A DNA stretch of 64,000 nt. Origin: Actinosynnema pretiosum. Its GTDB lineage: Bacteria; Actinomycetota; Actinomycetes; Mycobacteriales; Pseudonocardiaceae. Below are positions 41,658 to 50,009 of this stretch, piece after piece. The position numbers and the translations under genes were made by a program. The stretch's first letter is position 1. Every line of letters begins with the position of its first letter. The DNA is taken from the NCBI RefSeq assembly GCF_024171695.1, contig NZ_JAMTCF010000023.1, forward strand, positions 62,001-126,000, given 5' to 3'. The notes below the pieces were generated by a model. That model saw nothing but the letters and a program-made list of their open reading frames with translations. It did not search any database and had not been told where the DNA came from.

Positions 41658-42194
41658 TCAGTGTCGATTGAGACCCCCATCGCCGTCACCAACTCCCTCA
41701 CCAGCAACGACGTCGGGCCCGGACGACCGCGCGCCCGGCAGGCGGGTCAGCAGGTCGCGCTGCGCGGCCACCACCAGTCGAGCGGCCTCCTCCAGGTCAA
41801 ACCAGCCGACCCGGTCGACTTCCGGGAACGCCTTGAGCTGCCCGGACCCCTTCGGCCACTCCAGCTCGAAGGTTCCCGGCGTCACCGAGTCGGGGTCGAG
41901 ATCGCCACGAAGGGACCACGCCACGACCGTCTTCCCCCCGGACTGCCGCACCGTCCCCAGCGGTTCCAGGGGCCCGTCCGGCACGGGCACGCCCAGCTCC
42001 TCCGCGAACTCGCGCCGCGCGGCGGCCTCGGGCTCCTCGCCCTCCTCCACCTCGCCCTTGGGGATCGACCAGGCCCCCGCGTGCTTGCGCGCCCAGAACG
42101 GACCGCCCATGTGCCCGAGCAGCACCTCGGTCCGCCCGCCCGCACCGGTCCGGTGCAGCAGGATGCCCGCGCTGAGCCGCGCCGTCGTGGTCAC
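41658..42194 (-). CDS. Nudix hydrolase
   Basis: 178 residues. The Nudix box reads GEVEEGEEPEAAARREFAEELGV (residues about 48-70), intact for GX5EX7REUXEEXGU, with an upstream AGILLHRTG opening strand. Such enzymes hydrolyse nucleoside diphosphate-linked compounds; WARKHAGAWSIPKGE is typical of the small NTP/ADP-ribose-cleaning class. GTG at 42194 is chosen because similarity starts there. The stop codon sits inside an 8-bp hairpin (ATCGACAC/GTGTCGAT, 41643-41668) that may terminate the transcript. Confidence 0.88.
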   Translation of the reverse strand: MTTTARLSAGILLHRTGAGGRTEVLLGHMGGPFWARKHAGAWSIPKGEVEEGEEPEAAARREFAEELGVPVPDGPLEPLGTVRQSGGKTVVAWSLRGDLDPDSVTPGTFELEWPKGSGQLKAFPEVDRVGWFDLEEAARLVVAAQRDLLTRLPGARSSGPDVVAGEGVGDGDGGLNRH

Positions 42195-42330
42195 GGCCCG
42201 ACAGTGTGCCGCACTCGGGGCCCGATCCGCACCGAATGTTGCCAAGTCGCGAGGAATTGGGGTGAGCACGGCTGCGGCGTGCCGCAGTGACCACCCGTCC
42301 GTGTGGCCGGTCGCCGGGGTGGGCGCGCGC

Positions 42331-42370
42331 GTGAAGGCCCCCGTCCGGAGGGGCGGACGGGGGCCTTCAC
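42331..42370 (-). terminator. Very strong 17-bp hairpin terminator
   Basis: GTGAAGGCCCCCGTCCG and CGGACGGGGGCCTTCAC are exact reverse complements around a 6-nt loop, 10 bp past the stop of the 42381 gene. Confidence 0.85.
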
Positions 42371-42380
42371 GGGGTTCGGC

Positions 42381-42608
42381 TCAGTCGCGGTCGTGGCTGT
42401 GCTCGCCGCCCACGGCCTTGGCCTCGGCGGGCTGGGCGTGCGCGCCCGCGCGACCGGCCAGGGAGGGGTCCGCGGACTCGGGCTCGCCGAAGGCGCCGCT
42501 GGTGACCCCGCTGCTCGTGCCGTCCTGCCTGACCCGCCCGCCCCTGCGCGCCTGCTCCTCGGTGTCCTCGCGGTTGCCGAACTGGCCGGGGTTGTCCTGG
42601 TCCGCCAC
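42381..42608 (-). CDS. Small hydrophilic protein, KGG/stress-protein-like
   Basis: 75 residues starting VADQDNPGQFGNREDTEEQARRGGR from the GTG at 42608, with GGAGGAG close upstream. Very polar and glycine-rich with no hydrophobic core; the GQFGNREDTEEQARRGGR segment resembles the repeats of Con-10/KGG-type stress proteins, though only one copy is seen. Likely intrinsically disordered. The longer frame from 42659 has no ribosome site. Strong terminator downstream. Confidence 0.6.
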   Translation of the reverse strand: MADQDNPGQFGNREDTEEQARRGGRVRQDGTSSGVTSGAFGEPESADPSLAGRAGAHAQPAEAKAVGGEHSHDRD

Positions 42609-42811
42609 TGCTCCTCCGCCTCCCTGCGCTCCACGTGCCGAGCCGGGTGGGTCGAGCACCCGACGCCCCGTGCGGGGTCAGGGGCAGCAATACCCGCCAG
42701 GGGAGTGGCGAACCACGAACGGGGGAGACGCGGTCGGGTTTTTTGTGACGCTCCGGGGCGCGAGCCCGCCCACCTGGGACGGGTGGCGCGCCCCCGTTCG
42801 CCGGGAGGGGG

Positions 42812-43828
42812 TCAGACCTGGCGGCCGAGCAGGCGCACGGCCAGCGCCAGCCGCAGCCGCAGCATCCCCGCCGCGTCGCGCAGGCTCCACCCCAGCAGCA
42901 CCTCGGCGCGCTGCAACCGCACCCGCAGCGTCGAGTGGTGCACGAACAGCTCCTGCGCGGCGGCCCGCTGGTTCGGGGCGTTGGCCACCGCCACCAGCGT
43001 CGGCAGCAGCCACGGCGCCTCCTCGGCCGCCGCCGTGAGCACCGCCGCGTCCGGCGTCGTGGTGCCCGGCGCGACCGCCGCCGCCAGCATCTCCAGCCCG
43101 CCCAGGTCCTCGGCCCGCACCACGCGCGGACCGGGGTCGGCCGTGGTGCCCTCCGCGGTCAGCCGCAACGCCGTCAGGGCGCGCGCCGCCGACTCGGGCA
43201 GCCGGTGCGCGGGCACCGCCGGTCCCACGCCCGCCCGGCCGCGCACCGGCACCGGGTCGCCCTCGGGCTGCACCAGGACCTTGCCGTGCGGCTGGGCCAG
43301 CACGCGCAGCCTGCCCTCCGGGTTGAGCCCCAGCGCGCGCAGCGCGGCGAGCCGGGCCTCCAGGGGCGTGCCCGCGGCGATCGCGGTCTCCAGCAGCGGC
43401 GCGGTGGGCGTGTGGGTGGGGCCGGTGACGGGCCGGTGCCGGATCAGCACCGCAGCCGCCGCGCCCGCGCGCTCCAGCACCAGGGTGTCCAGGTCGCGGC
43501 CACGCGCCGGGCTCTCCAGCCACAGGGTGGCCGCGCCGTCCAGCACCCGCACCGCCAGCCAGTCCGGCTCGGGCCGGTCGGGGCTGTCGCGGCGCTCGCC
43601 GTCCGGTTCGACCCGGATCACCACGCGGCGGGTCCGGTCGACCAGGCGCGCGGGCAGGCCGGACAGCTCGGCGGCGGCGCGCGCCACCGCCTCCAGGTCG
43701 GCGCGCCTGCGCAGCAGGTCGTCGAAGCGGGCCACGACGCGCTCCGCGCCACCGGGTCCGGGTTCCATCGATGCGGGTGGTTCCGCAAGGCTCCGCACGG
43801 TCTCCCCCCTCACGATCGGCTGCGCCAC
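42812..43828 (-). CDS. PucR-family regulator (C-terminal HTH)
   Basis: 338 residues. The C-terminal helix-turn-helix is NQRAAAQELFVHHSTLRVRLQRAEVLLGWSLRDAAGMLRLRLALAVRLL, the characteristic PucR_HTH_30 arrangement (HHSTLRxRLxRxExLLG). The N-terminal part lacks recognisable GGDEF-like features but contains the alternating helical/sheet sensory region of CdaR-type proteins. GTG at 43828 with GGGAGAG upstream. No obvious target beside it; PucR/CdaR proteins usually control purine, sugar-acid or other catabolic genes. Confidence 0.82.
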   Translation of the reverse strand: MAQPIVRGETVRSLAEPPASMEPGPGGAERVVARFDDLLRRRADLEAVARAAAELSGLPARLVDRTRRVVIRVEPDGERRDSPDRPEPDWLAVRVLDGAATLWLESPARGRDLDTLVLERAGAAAAVLIRHRPVTGPTHTPTAPLLETAIAAGTPLEARLAALRALGLNPEGRLRVLAQPHGKVLVQPEGDPVPVRGRAGVGPAVPAHRLPESAARALTALRLTAEGTTADPGPRVVRAEDLGGLEMLAAAVAPGTTTPDAAVLTAAAEEAPWLLPTLVAVANAPNQRAAAQELFVHHSTLRVRLQRAEVLLGWSLRDAAGMLRLRLALAVRLLGRQV

Positions 43829-43926
43829 CTACTCTCCCAGCCCCTGCCCCGGTCGGACCAATCGCCTCCTGTGACGATCCCGGAAGCGCTGGCCTGCCCA
43901 CGCCCTGCGCGGGCAGGCCGGGGTGG

Positions 43927-44595
43927 TCAGTCGTGCGAGCCCAAGCGGAGCAGGACTGGAACGCGCAGATCGTCGTGGTCGACGACGGCGCACACGCGGG
44001 CTTCAGGATGACACTCCGAGAGGTACCTGCGCTGCCCTTCGACGTACCGCCGGTTCGAGGGGTGCCCCGGATCGGGGTCCGAGCCGTCTCGGATGGCCAT
44101 GCGAGCCCCGGACACCGCGAAGCGCACGCGCAGGAAGATCCCGCAGTCCCACAGCGGGGCCAGCTCGTCCCGGTGCAGGAAGATCCCGTCGAGCAGCAGC
44201 ACCGCGTCGCCCGGGACGAGCTGCGGTTCCCGCTCGACGGGCCGGTCGGTGGTGTGGTCGAACACGGCGGTGCGCGCCAGGCGGTCGCCGCCGGGCGCGA
44301 GCGGGTCCAGCAGGGCGCGCCGCAGCGCCGGGTAGTCGTACGAGTCGGCGAAGAACCCCTCGGGGTCGTGCCTGCCGCGCCGGTGGCGGACCGCGCGCGG
44401 GTGGTGGAAGCCGTCCACGCCCGCCCGCACCACCGGCCGCCCCAGCGGGGCCAGCGCGTCGGCGAGCTGGTCGGCGAAGGTGGTCTTGCCCGCCCCGTCG
44501 ACCCCGTCCACCGCCACCCGCGCGATCCCGCCCGGCCGCACCGCCGCCACGTGCCCGGCCAGCAGCGCCAGCAGCCGCGCTCGCGCGCCGGTCAC
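43927..44595 (-). CDS. Uridine kinase-like P-loop kinase
   Basis: 222 residues. Walker A in VAVDGVDGAGKTTFADQLADAL (about residues 27-48), base/ribose-binding region GVDGFHHPRAVRHRRGRHDPEGFFADSYDY, and Walker-B-like AVLLLDGIFLHRDEL. These fit the phosphoribulokinase/uridine kinase family found in actinobacteria, which phosphorylates a nucleoside or vitamin precursor. GTG at 44595, one base after the stop of the XRE-cupin gene, so it is the second gene of that operon. Specificity not assignable. Confidence 0.85.
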   Translation of the reverse strand: MTGARARLLALLAGHVAAVRPGGIARVAVDGVDGAGKTTFADQLADALAPLGRPVVRAGVDGFHHPRAVRHRRGRHDPEGFFADSYDYPALRRALLDPLAPGGDRLARTAVFDHTTDRPVEREPQLVPGDAVLLLDGIFLHRDELAPLWDCGIFLRVRFAVSGARMAIRDGSDPDPGHPSNRRYVEGQRRYLSECHPEARVCAVVDHDDLRVPVLLRLGSHD

Positions 44596-44596
44596 C

Positions 44597-45175
44597 TCAG
44601 CCGTCCTTGCGCGTGGACCCGGTGCGCATGTGGATCTGCTCGCCCTGCTTGCCGAACAGGCTCAGCACCTCCACCGGCCGGTCCGGTTCGGCGGCGCCGA
44701 ACCAGTGCGGCACGCGCGTGTCGAACTCGGCGGCCTCGCCGGAGACCAGGACCACGTCGTGCTGCCCGAGCACCAGCCGCAGCCTGCCCGCGAGCACGTA
44801 CAGCCACTCGTAGCCGCCGTGGGTGCGCGGGTCGGGGGCGTCGCCCCGGTAGGGGATGAGCATCTTGTACGCCTGGATGCCGCCGGGCTGCTGGGTGAGC
44901 GGCACGACGGTCATGCCGTTGCGGCGCACCGGCGCGAGCCGCACCCTGGGGTCGCCCACCGGCGGCGCGCCGACCAGCTCGTCCAGGGGCACCCGGTGCG
45001 CGCGGGCGATCGGCAGCAGCAGCTCCAGGCTGGGCCGCCGCTGCCCGGACTCCAGCCGCGACAGGGTGCTCTTGGAGATCCCGGTGACCTCCGCCAGGTC
45101 GGCCAGCGTGGCCCCGCGCGAGGTGCGCAGCGCGCGCAGCCGCTCCCCGACCTGGCCGAGCACGTCCTCGTCCAC
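44597..45175 (-). CDS. XRE-family regulator with C-terminal cupin
   Basis: 192 residues. N-terminal HTH: RLRALRTSRGATLADLAEVTGISKSTLSRLESGQRRPSLELLLPIARAHRVPLDELVG. The cupin domain follows (GYEWLYVLAGRLRLVLGQHDVVLVSGEAAEFDTRVPHWFGAAE), with the histidine and glutamate-type positions of small-molecule-sensing cupins. GTG at 45175 has GAGGGAGG upstream; the frame is open to 45226. One base before the uridine kinase-like gene, so it probably controls this operon. Confidence 0.88.
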   Translation of the reverse strand: MDEDVLGQVGERLRALRTSRGATLADLAEVTGISKSTLSRLESGQRRPSLELLLPIARAHRVPLDELVGAPPVGDPRVRLAPVRRNGMTVVPLTQQPGGIQAYKMLIPYRGDAPDPRTHGGYEWLYVLAGRLRLVLGQHDVVLVSGEAAEFDTRVPHWFGAAEPDRPVEVLSLFGKQGEQIHMRTGSTRKDG

Positions 45176-45247
45176 GTCCCGCCCCTCCCTCCGACCCGTC
45201 CCACGTCCGGCAACGCGTGTTGCCATTATGCGCCGGGGCGGGGGTGG

Positions 45248-45967
45248 TCAGGTCAGGCTGAGCTGCCCGTCGCGCACGGCGGACGGGCCGAGGTCGCCGG
45301 TGCGGTAGTGCTTGCGGCAGAGCACCTGGTAGCGCACGTCGTCCGCCGCGACCTGCACCACGTCGGCCACCAGCACGGTGCTGCCGTCGCGCACCAGGAC
45401 GTCGTCGTGCACGCGCCCGTTGAACCGGCCGGGCAGCCCGCACCAGCACAGCACCTCGACCTGGATGGCGTTGAGCTCGTCGGCCAGCTCGAACAGCCTG
45501 CGCGAGCCGGGGAACATGGCGCTGCGGAAGTCGGTGGCCAGGCCGAAGCAGTAGACGTCGATCTGGGCGTCGTCGGCGAGCTCGGCGAGCTGGTCGACCT
45601 GCTCGGGGTCGAGGAACTGGGCCTCGTCGACGATCAGGTAGTCCACCCGCTGCCCGCGTCCCCAGTGCTCGCGCACCAGCGCGCCCATGTCCATGTCGTC
45701 GTGGACCTCCAGCGCGCGGCGGGCCAGGCCCATGCGGCTGGAGATGGTGGGGGTGCCGGAGCGGTCGTGGCGCACCAGCAGCAGGCCGCAGCGGCCCTGC
45801 CGGGCCTGGTTGTGGTCGATCTGCAGGGCCAGGGTGGACTTGCCGCAGTCCATCGGGCCGAAGAAGAACCGCAGGCTGCCCGCAGCTCTCACCCCGCGCC
45901 GCGCGCCCGCGGCGGGCACGGACGCCAGGGCGTCGGTCGGGTCGAGTGCGGGGTTGGTGGGTTCCAC
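45248..45967 (-). CDS. tdk: Thymidine kinase
   Basis: 239 residues from the GTG at 45967 (VEPTNPALDPTDALAS); a GTG at 45994 would add nine residues. Type II fold: P-loop FFFGPMDCGKSTLALQ, Walker B/catalytic Glu in YLIVDEAQFLDPEQV, the lasso/thymidine pocket GLATDFRSAMFPGS, and structural zinc cysteines in EVLCWCGLPGRF with VLCRKHY. It salvages thymidine to dTMP. A ~25-residue N-terminal extension precedes the P-loop. The gap to the next minus-strand gene is 72 bp. Confidence 0.93.
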   Translation of the reverse strand: MEPTNPALDPTDALASVPAAGARRGVRAAGSLRFFFGPMDCGKSTLALQIDHNQARQGRCGLLLVRHDRSGTPTISSRMGLARRALEVHDDMDMGALVREHWGRGQRVDYLIVDEAQFLDPEQVDQLAELADDAQIDVYCFGLATDFRSAMFPGSRRLFELADELNAIQVEVLCWCGLPGRFNGRVHDDVLVRDGSTVLVADVVQVAADDVRYQVLCRKHYRTGDLGPSAVRDGQLSLT

Positions 45968-46026
45968 GGCGCGCAACCTTAATGCGCCGGGCACCGGGCG
46001 CGGTCACTCAGGTGGGCGAGCGACAC

Positions 46027-46056
46027 TGGACCTAATATCGTGTCTCGCGATATAAC
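46027..46056 (+). promoter_or_regulatory. Promoter and PadR-type operator
   Basis: ATATCG (46035-46040) and CGATAT (46048-46053) are inverted around 7 nt, overlapping a -10 TATAAC (46051-46056). A weak -35 TGGACC (46027-46032) is 18 nt upstream. The GTG 8 nt after TATAAC would make the PadR message leaderless. ATAT-centred palindromes suit PadR repressors. Confidence 0.6.
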
Positions 46057-46063
46057 GTGTCGG

Positions 46064-46387
46064 GTGAAGCCCATGACGGAGCAGGCGCTCCTCGTCCTGA
46101 CCGCCCTGACCGAGGGCCCCCGGCACGGCTACGCGATCGTCCAGCACGTCGACGCGCTGTCCGAGGGGCGCACCCGGCTGCGGGTGGGCACGCTCTACGG
46201 GGTGCTGGACCGCCTGGTCGCCGAGGGCCTGGCCGAACCGGACCGCGACGAGGTGCACCAGGGCCGGTTGCGCCGCTACTACCGCATCACCGAACCGGGC
46301 GTGCGCGCGCTGACCGCCGAGGTCGCGCGCCTGGACGCCACCGTGCGCGCGGCGAGCGCCGCCCTCAGGGCCAGGGAGACCGGATGA
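46064..46387 (+). CDS. PadR-family regulator
   Basis: 107 residues from the GTG at 46064; ATG at 46073 is an alternative. Winged helix: ALLVLTALTEGPRHGYAIVQHVDALSEGRTRLRVGTLYGVLDRLVAEGLAEPDRDE, the usual PadR pattern of short domain and LYxxLxRLxxxGL. C-terminal helix for dimerisation. Its stop overlaps the next start as ATGA. PadR-plus-membrane-protein pairs like this usually control their partner or an ABC system; the palindrome overlapping the -10 suggests autorepression. Confidence 0.9.
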   Translation: MKPMTEQALLVLTALTEGPRHGYAIVQHVDALSEGRTRLRVGTLYGVLDRLVAEGLAEPDRDEVHQGRLRRYYRITEPGVRALTAEVARLDATVRAASAALRARETG

Positions 46388-47148
46388 GCAGCCCCGACGA
46401 GTCGAGAGCGGGCGAGCCGGCAGCCGGGGACGGCGGCAACCTGGAGCGCCGCTACCGGGCGCTGCTGCGGCTGCTGCCCGCGCGCTACCGCGCCGAGCGG
46501 GCCGACGAGATGACCGAGGTGTTCCTGGCGGGCCGCGAGGACGACCTGGACCGGGAGCACGGCTGGCCGGGCTGGTCCGAGGCCGCCGCCACGCTCGCGC
46601 TGGCCGCGCGGCTGCGCCTGGGCGACACGCGGGCGGGCCGCGCCGTGCGGCTGGTGGCGTTCACCGGCCTGCTCGGGCACACCCTGCTGTCCGTGCAGGA
46701 GGCCACCACGACCCTGCGCGCCGACCTTCCGGTCCCGGCCGCCGACCTGCTGGTGCTGGCCCTGGCCCCGCTCGCACTCCTCGCGCTGCTCACCGGCCGC
46801 GCCACCACCGCCGCGCTCACCGCCACGGCCGCCGCCGCGCTGGGCCTGCCGCTGCTGGCCGCCGAGGGCCCCGCCCTGGCCTGGGCGCTGACCACCCAGG
46901 CCGCCGCGTGGACCACCGCCGCCGCCCTGTGGGCCGGGCAGCGCCACCGCGAAGCCCCCGGCGCCCGCTGGAGCGTCGCCGCCGCGACCGCGACCACCGC
47001 GTGGACCGCCTGGTGCCTGCTCGCCCCACCCGTCCTGGCCTACCACCACCCGTGGCTGCTCGCCGCCGCCACCACCGCGCTCACCGCCGTCGCGGGGATG
47101 AGAAAAGCGGGGCCGGGGAAGAACCCCGACCCCGCCACGACGAGCTAG
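46384..47148 (+). CDS. Membrane protein paired with PadR
   Basis: 254 residues. Soluble N-terminus ERRYRALLRLLPARYRAERADEMTEVFLAGRED (about residues 20-52), a common head of actinobacterial PadR-partner membrane proteins, followed by about five hydrophobic helices (LVAFTGLLGHTLLSV, LLVLALAPLALLALL, AALTATAAAALGLPLL and others). ATG overlaps the PadR stop by 4 bp, so they are coupled. Function unknown; such proteins may sense cell-envelope state. Confidence 0.78.
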   Translation: MSSPDESRAGEPAAGDGGNLERRYRALLRLLPARYRAERADEMTEVFLAGREDDLDREHGWPGWSEAAATLALAARLRLGDTRAGRAVRLVAFTGLLGHTLLSVQEATTTLRADLPVPAADLLVLALAPLALLALLTGRATTAALTATAAAALGLPLLAAEGPALAWALTTQAAAWTTAAALWAGQRHREAPGARWSVAAATATTAWTAWCLLAPPVLAYHHPWLLAAATTALTAVAGMRKAGPGKNPDPATTS

Positions 47149-47152
47149 CGGA

Positions 47153-48562
47153 TCAGACCGTCTCCGGCACCGGGTTCCCCGACGCCTTGATCGCCCTGCG
47201 CACCGGCACGAACACCATCAGCACCAGCCCGACCGCGAAGAACACCACCAGCGACACGATCGCCAGCCGGAACGACCCGGTGGCCTGCCCGACCCCGGCG
47301 AACACCAGCGGCCCCAGCCACGAGGTCGAGCGCTCGCCCACCTCGTACAGGGAGAAGTACTGGGCCTCGCGCCCCGGCGGGATCATCTGGCTGAACAGCG
47401 ACCGCGACAGCGCGTTCGTGCCGCCCAGCACGATCCCGATCCCGGCCGCCAGCGCGAAGAACTGCCCCTGCTGCCCGGCCTGCACGAAGTACGCCGCGCC
47501 CACCACCACGATCCACACGCCCAGGCTGATCATGATCGTGCGCTTGGTGCCCCAGCGCTTCGCGCCCCACCCGTGCAGCAGCCCGCCGAAGAACGCCACG
47601 AACTGCACGATCAGGATCGTGGTGATCAGCACCGACTGCTCCAGCTTCAGCTCGGCGCTGCCGTACTGGGCCGACACGTTCGCCACCGTGGCGATGCCGT
47701 CGGTGTAGATCAGGTACGTGCCCAGGAACGCCAGGGTCAGCGGGAAGCCCTTGGCGAACCTCAGGGTCTGCCCCAGCTCCTTGAACCCGGCCGTCACCAC
47801 GCCGAACCCGCGCTCGCCGCCGTGCGGCGCCTGGTGGGCGCGCAGCCCCCGCAGCGGCACCAGCGTGAACGCCGCCCACCAGATGCCCGAGAGCACGAAC
47901 GCCAGCCGCACCGACTCCGACTGGGTCAGCCCGATCGCGTCGTGGCCCAGGTACAGCGCCAGGTGCAGCGCCAGCGCCAGGCCGCCGCCGAGGTAGCCGA
48001 ACGCCCAGCCGCGCGAGGACACCGCGTCGCGCTCCTCGGGGGTGGCGATCTCCGGCAGGAACGCGTAGTACACCACCACCGAGGCGCCGTAGCAGATGTT
48101 GGCGATGATGAAGAGCCCCACGCCCAGCTGCCAGTTCGTGCCGGTCACGGTGGCCAGCGCCATGGTCGCGGCCGAGCCGGTGAACGCCAGCGCGCCCATC
48201 ATCGCCCGCTTGTTCTGGGTGCGGTCGGCGATGGCGCCCATGACCGGCAGCACCAGCACCTGGATGACGGTGGCCACCGACAGCAGGTAGCCCCACAGCG
48301 ACCCGGCCGGGAACTCCAGGCCGAACAGCGAGATGTCGCAGTTGACCAGCGAGTTCTCCTGGCCGCCGTCCAGGCACGGGGTCGCCCCGTTGCGGGCGGT
48401 GTCGCCCTGCGCCGCGACCTGCGCGATCGAGCCCAGGTACAGCGAGAAGAACACCGTGATCACCGATGTGGGGAACACCGAGTTCGCCCAGTCGTACCAG
48501 ATCCAGGCCCGCTGCTCTCTACGGCGATCGGCGGGGGGCGCACTGCTGTCGGCCACGCTCAT
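47153..48562 (-). CDS. MFS transporter, UMF1 (Atg22-like) type
   Basis: 469 residues with twelve hydrophobic helices. Starts MSVADSSAPPADRRREQRAWIWYDWANSVFPTSVITVFFSLYL, the N-terminal WIxYDWANSxFxTxV signature of the UMF1/Atg22 group, with the central loop HGGERGFGVVTAGFKELGQTLRF. Exports or effluxes small molecules such as amino acids; substrate not visible. ATG at 48562 is preferred over an upstream frame. Convergent with the PadR partner by 4 bp. Confidence 0.87.
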   Translation of the reverse strand: MSVADSSAPPADRRREQRAWIWYDWANSVFPTSVITVFFSLYLGSIAQVAAQGDTARNGATPCLDGGQENSLVNCDISLFGLEFPAGSLWGYLLSVATVIQVLVLPVMGAIADRTQNKRAMMGALAFTGSAATMALATVTGTNWQLGVGLFIIANICYGASVVVYYAFLPEIATPEERDAVSSRGWAFGYLGGGLALALHLALYLGHDAIGLTQSESVRLAFVLSGIWWAAFTLVPLRGLRAHQAPHGGERGFGVVTAGFKELGQTLRFAKGFPLTLAFLGTYLIYTDGIATVANVSAQYGSAELKLEQSVLITTILIVQFVAFFGGLLHGWGAKRWGTKRTIMISLGVWIVVVGAAYFVQAGQQGQFFALAAGIGIVLGGTNALSRSLFSQMIPPGREAQYFSLYEVGERSTSWLGPLVFAGVGQATGSFRLAIVSLVVFFAVGLVLMVFVPVRRAIKASGNPVPETV

Positions 48563-48626
48563 GGGGGCGGACTGTATCCGTCCAGAGGCCCTCGGCAGGC
48601 CCTCCTCGGCCAACCTGTTGTGAACA

Positions 48627-49403
48627 TCAGGTGGCCGTCCACGCCCCGCGCTCGCGCAGCACCTCCCGCAGCACGTCCGGCCGGTCGCTGACCAGACCGT
48701 CCACCCCGAGGTCGAGCAGCCGCCGCATCTCGTCGGCCTCGTCGATGGTCCACACGTGCACCTCGCCCCCGCGCCGGTGCGCCGCCCGCACGAACCTGGC
48801 GTCCACCACGGTGAGCCTGCCCTGGTTGACCGGCACCTGCGCGATCACCCCGCGCGCCGCCGAGCCCACGCCCGGCACCCGGCAGCCCGCCCACAGCGCG
48901 GCCACCGAGCGCGGCCCCATCGACGTGAGCAGCTCGGGGCCGAGCAGCTTGCGCAGCCGGGCCAGGCGCGCGTCGGAGAACGAGGCCAGGCACACCCGGC
49001 CCAGCGCGCCGGTGCGGCGCAGCAGCTCCACCACCGGGGCGACGGCGGCGTCGGACTTGACGTCGATGTTGAGGAACGCCCCCGGCAGCTCCTCCATCAG
49101 CTCCTCCAGGCGCACCACCGGCTCCCGCCCGCCCACGCGGGCCTCGCGCACCCGCGCCCACGGCAGGTCGGAGACCACGCCCGTGCCGTCGGTGGTGCGG
49201 TCGAGCGTGGAGTCGTGGTGCACCACGACCACCCCGTCCGAGGTGGTGTGCACGTCGGTCTCCAGGTAGGAGAACCCCTCCGCCACCGCGCGGCGCATCG
49301 CCGACAGCGAGTTCTCCATGCCCTCCAGCTCGCCCAGGTGCCACCCCCGGTGCGCGAAGGCGCGCGGGTTCGGGCCGGACAGGTACCGATGGCTCAGCTT
49401 CAC
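48627..49403 (-). CDS. Glycerophosphodiester phosphodiesterase
   Basis: 258 residues from the GTG at 49403. Catalytic motifs AFAHRGWHLGELEGMENSLSAMRRAV (HR and E-N) and FSYLETDVHTTSDGVVVVHHDSTLDRTTDGTG (ExD and HD) are complete for the GDPD TIM-barrel; LNIDVKSD carries a further metal-related acid. No signal peptide, so cytoplasmic. It releases glycerol-3-phosphate from deacylated phospholipids. The frame is open to 49472 but that part has no similarity. Divergent from the zinc-ribbon gene. Confidence 0.9.
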   Translation of the reverse strand: MKLSHRYLSGPNPRAFAHRGWHLGELEGMENSLSAMRRAVAEGFSYLETDVHTTSDGVVVVHHDSTLDRTTDGTGVVSDLPWARVREARVGGREPVVRLEELMEELPGAFLNIDVKSDAAVAPVVELLRRTGALGRVCLASFSDARLARLRKLLGPELLTSMGPRSVAALWAGCRVPGVGSAARGVIAQVPVNQGRLTVVDARFVRAAHRRGGEVHVWTIDEADEMRRLLDLGVDGLVSDRPDVLREVLRERGAWTAT

Positions 49404-49470
49404 GCGCCGAGTGTGCACCGGCGGCGTGGCGCTGGAACAACCAGCCGGTGTCCGGCTACCGTCGCCGCCC

Positions 49471-49920
49471 ATGGAGCTGGCAGGCCCCTCCCACTACCCC
49501 GGCGCGGCCCGCGCGGACGTCGACGACGCCCCCGGCGGGCCGGGCACCGAAGTCGACCCCGCAGCCGCCGACCCGGCCGCGCCCCGCCGAGCGCGCCGCG
49601 AGGACGCCCGCCACTGCGCCTGGTGCGGTCGCCCCCTGCCCGACCAGGGCCGGGTGGGCAGACCGCGCCGCTACTGCGCCCAGCCGTGCCGCCAGCGCGC
49701 CTACGAGCGCAGGGCCGCCGTGCAGCGCGGCGGCCTGCCCGAGGACGCCGTCGTGCTCTCCGCCGCCGAGCTGGCCGACCTGCAGGACCGGCTGTTCCAG
49801 CTGCGCTGCGCCGCCGAGGACGTCGCCTCCGCCGCGGCCGAGGGCGCGGACCCCGCCGAGCTGGGCGAACTGGCCGCCGGACTCGCCGACACCGCGCGGG
49901 GACTGGAGCGGTTGCGCTGA
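49471..49920 (+). CDS. Small zinc-ribbon-type protein
   Basis: 149 residues from ATG at 49471. The centre has CAWCGRPLPDQGRVGRPRRYCAQPCRQRAYERR (CxxC...CxxxC), a ribbon like those in small actinobacterial nucleic-acid-binding or regulatory proteins. A disordered acidic head and a C-terminal coiled-coil-like helix (LADLQDRLFQLRCAAEDVASAAAEG) flank it. I do not know its target. No ribosome site. Lies 67 bp from the divergent GDPD start. Confidence 0.68.
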   Translation: MELAGPSHYPGAARADVDDAPGGPGTEVDPAAADPAAPRRARREDARHCAWCGRPLPDQGRVGRPRRYCAQPCRQRAYERRAAVQRGGLPEDAVVLSAAELADLQDRLFQLRCAAEDVASAAAEGADPAELGELAAGLADTARGLERLR

Positions 49921-50009
49921 GTGGTGTTGGCTGGGACCCCACCCGCGCGCCCACGAGGCGCGCGTGGACACCAGCGGCCACGAGCACAGCGGCGACACCG
50001 GGAGGACGC

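Noticed and set aside
41643-41668. Possible fifth copy of the dispersed repeat (TCAGTGTCGATTGAGA)
   Set aside because: The similarity is limited to TCAGTGTCGA; it is better explained as the right arm of a local hairpin ATCGACAC/GTGTCGAT over the Nudix stop codon.
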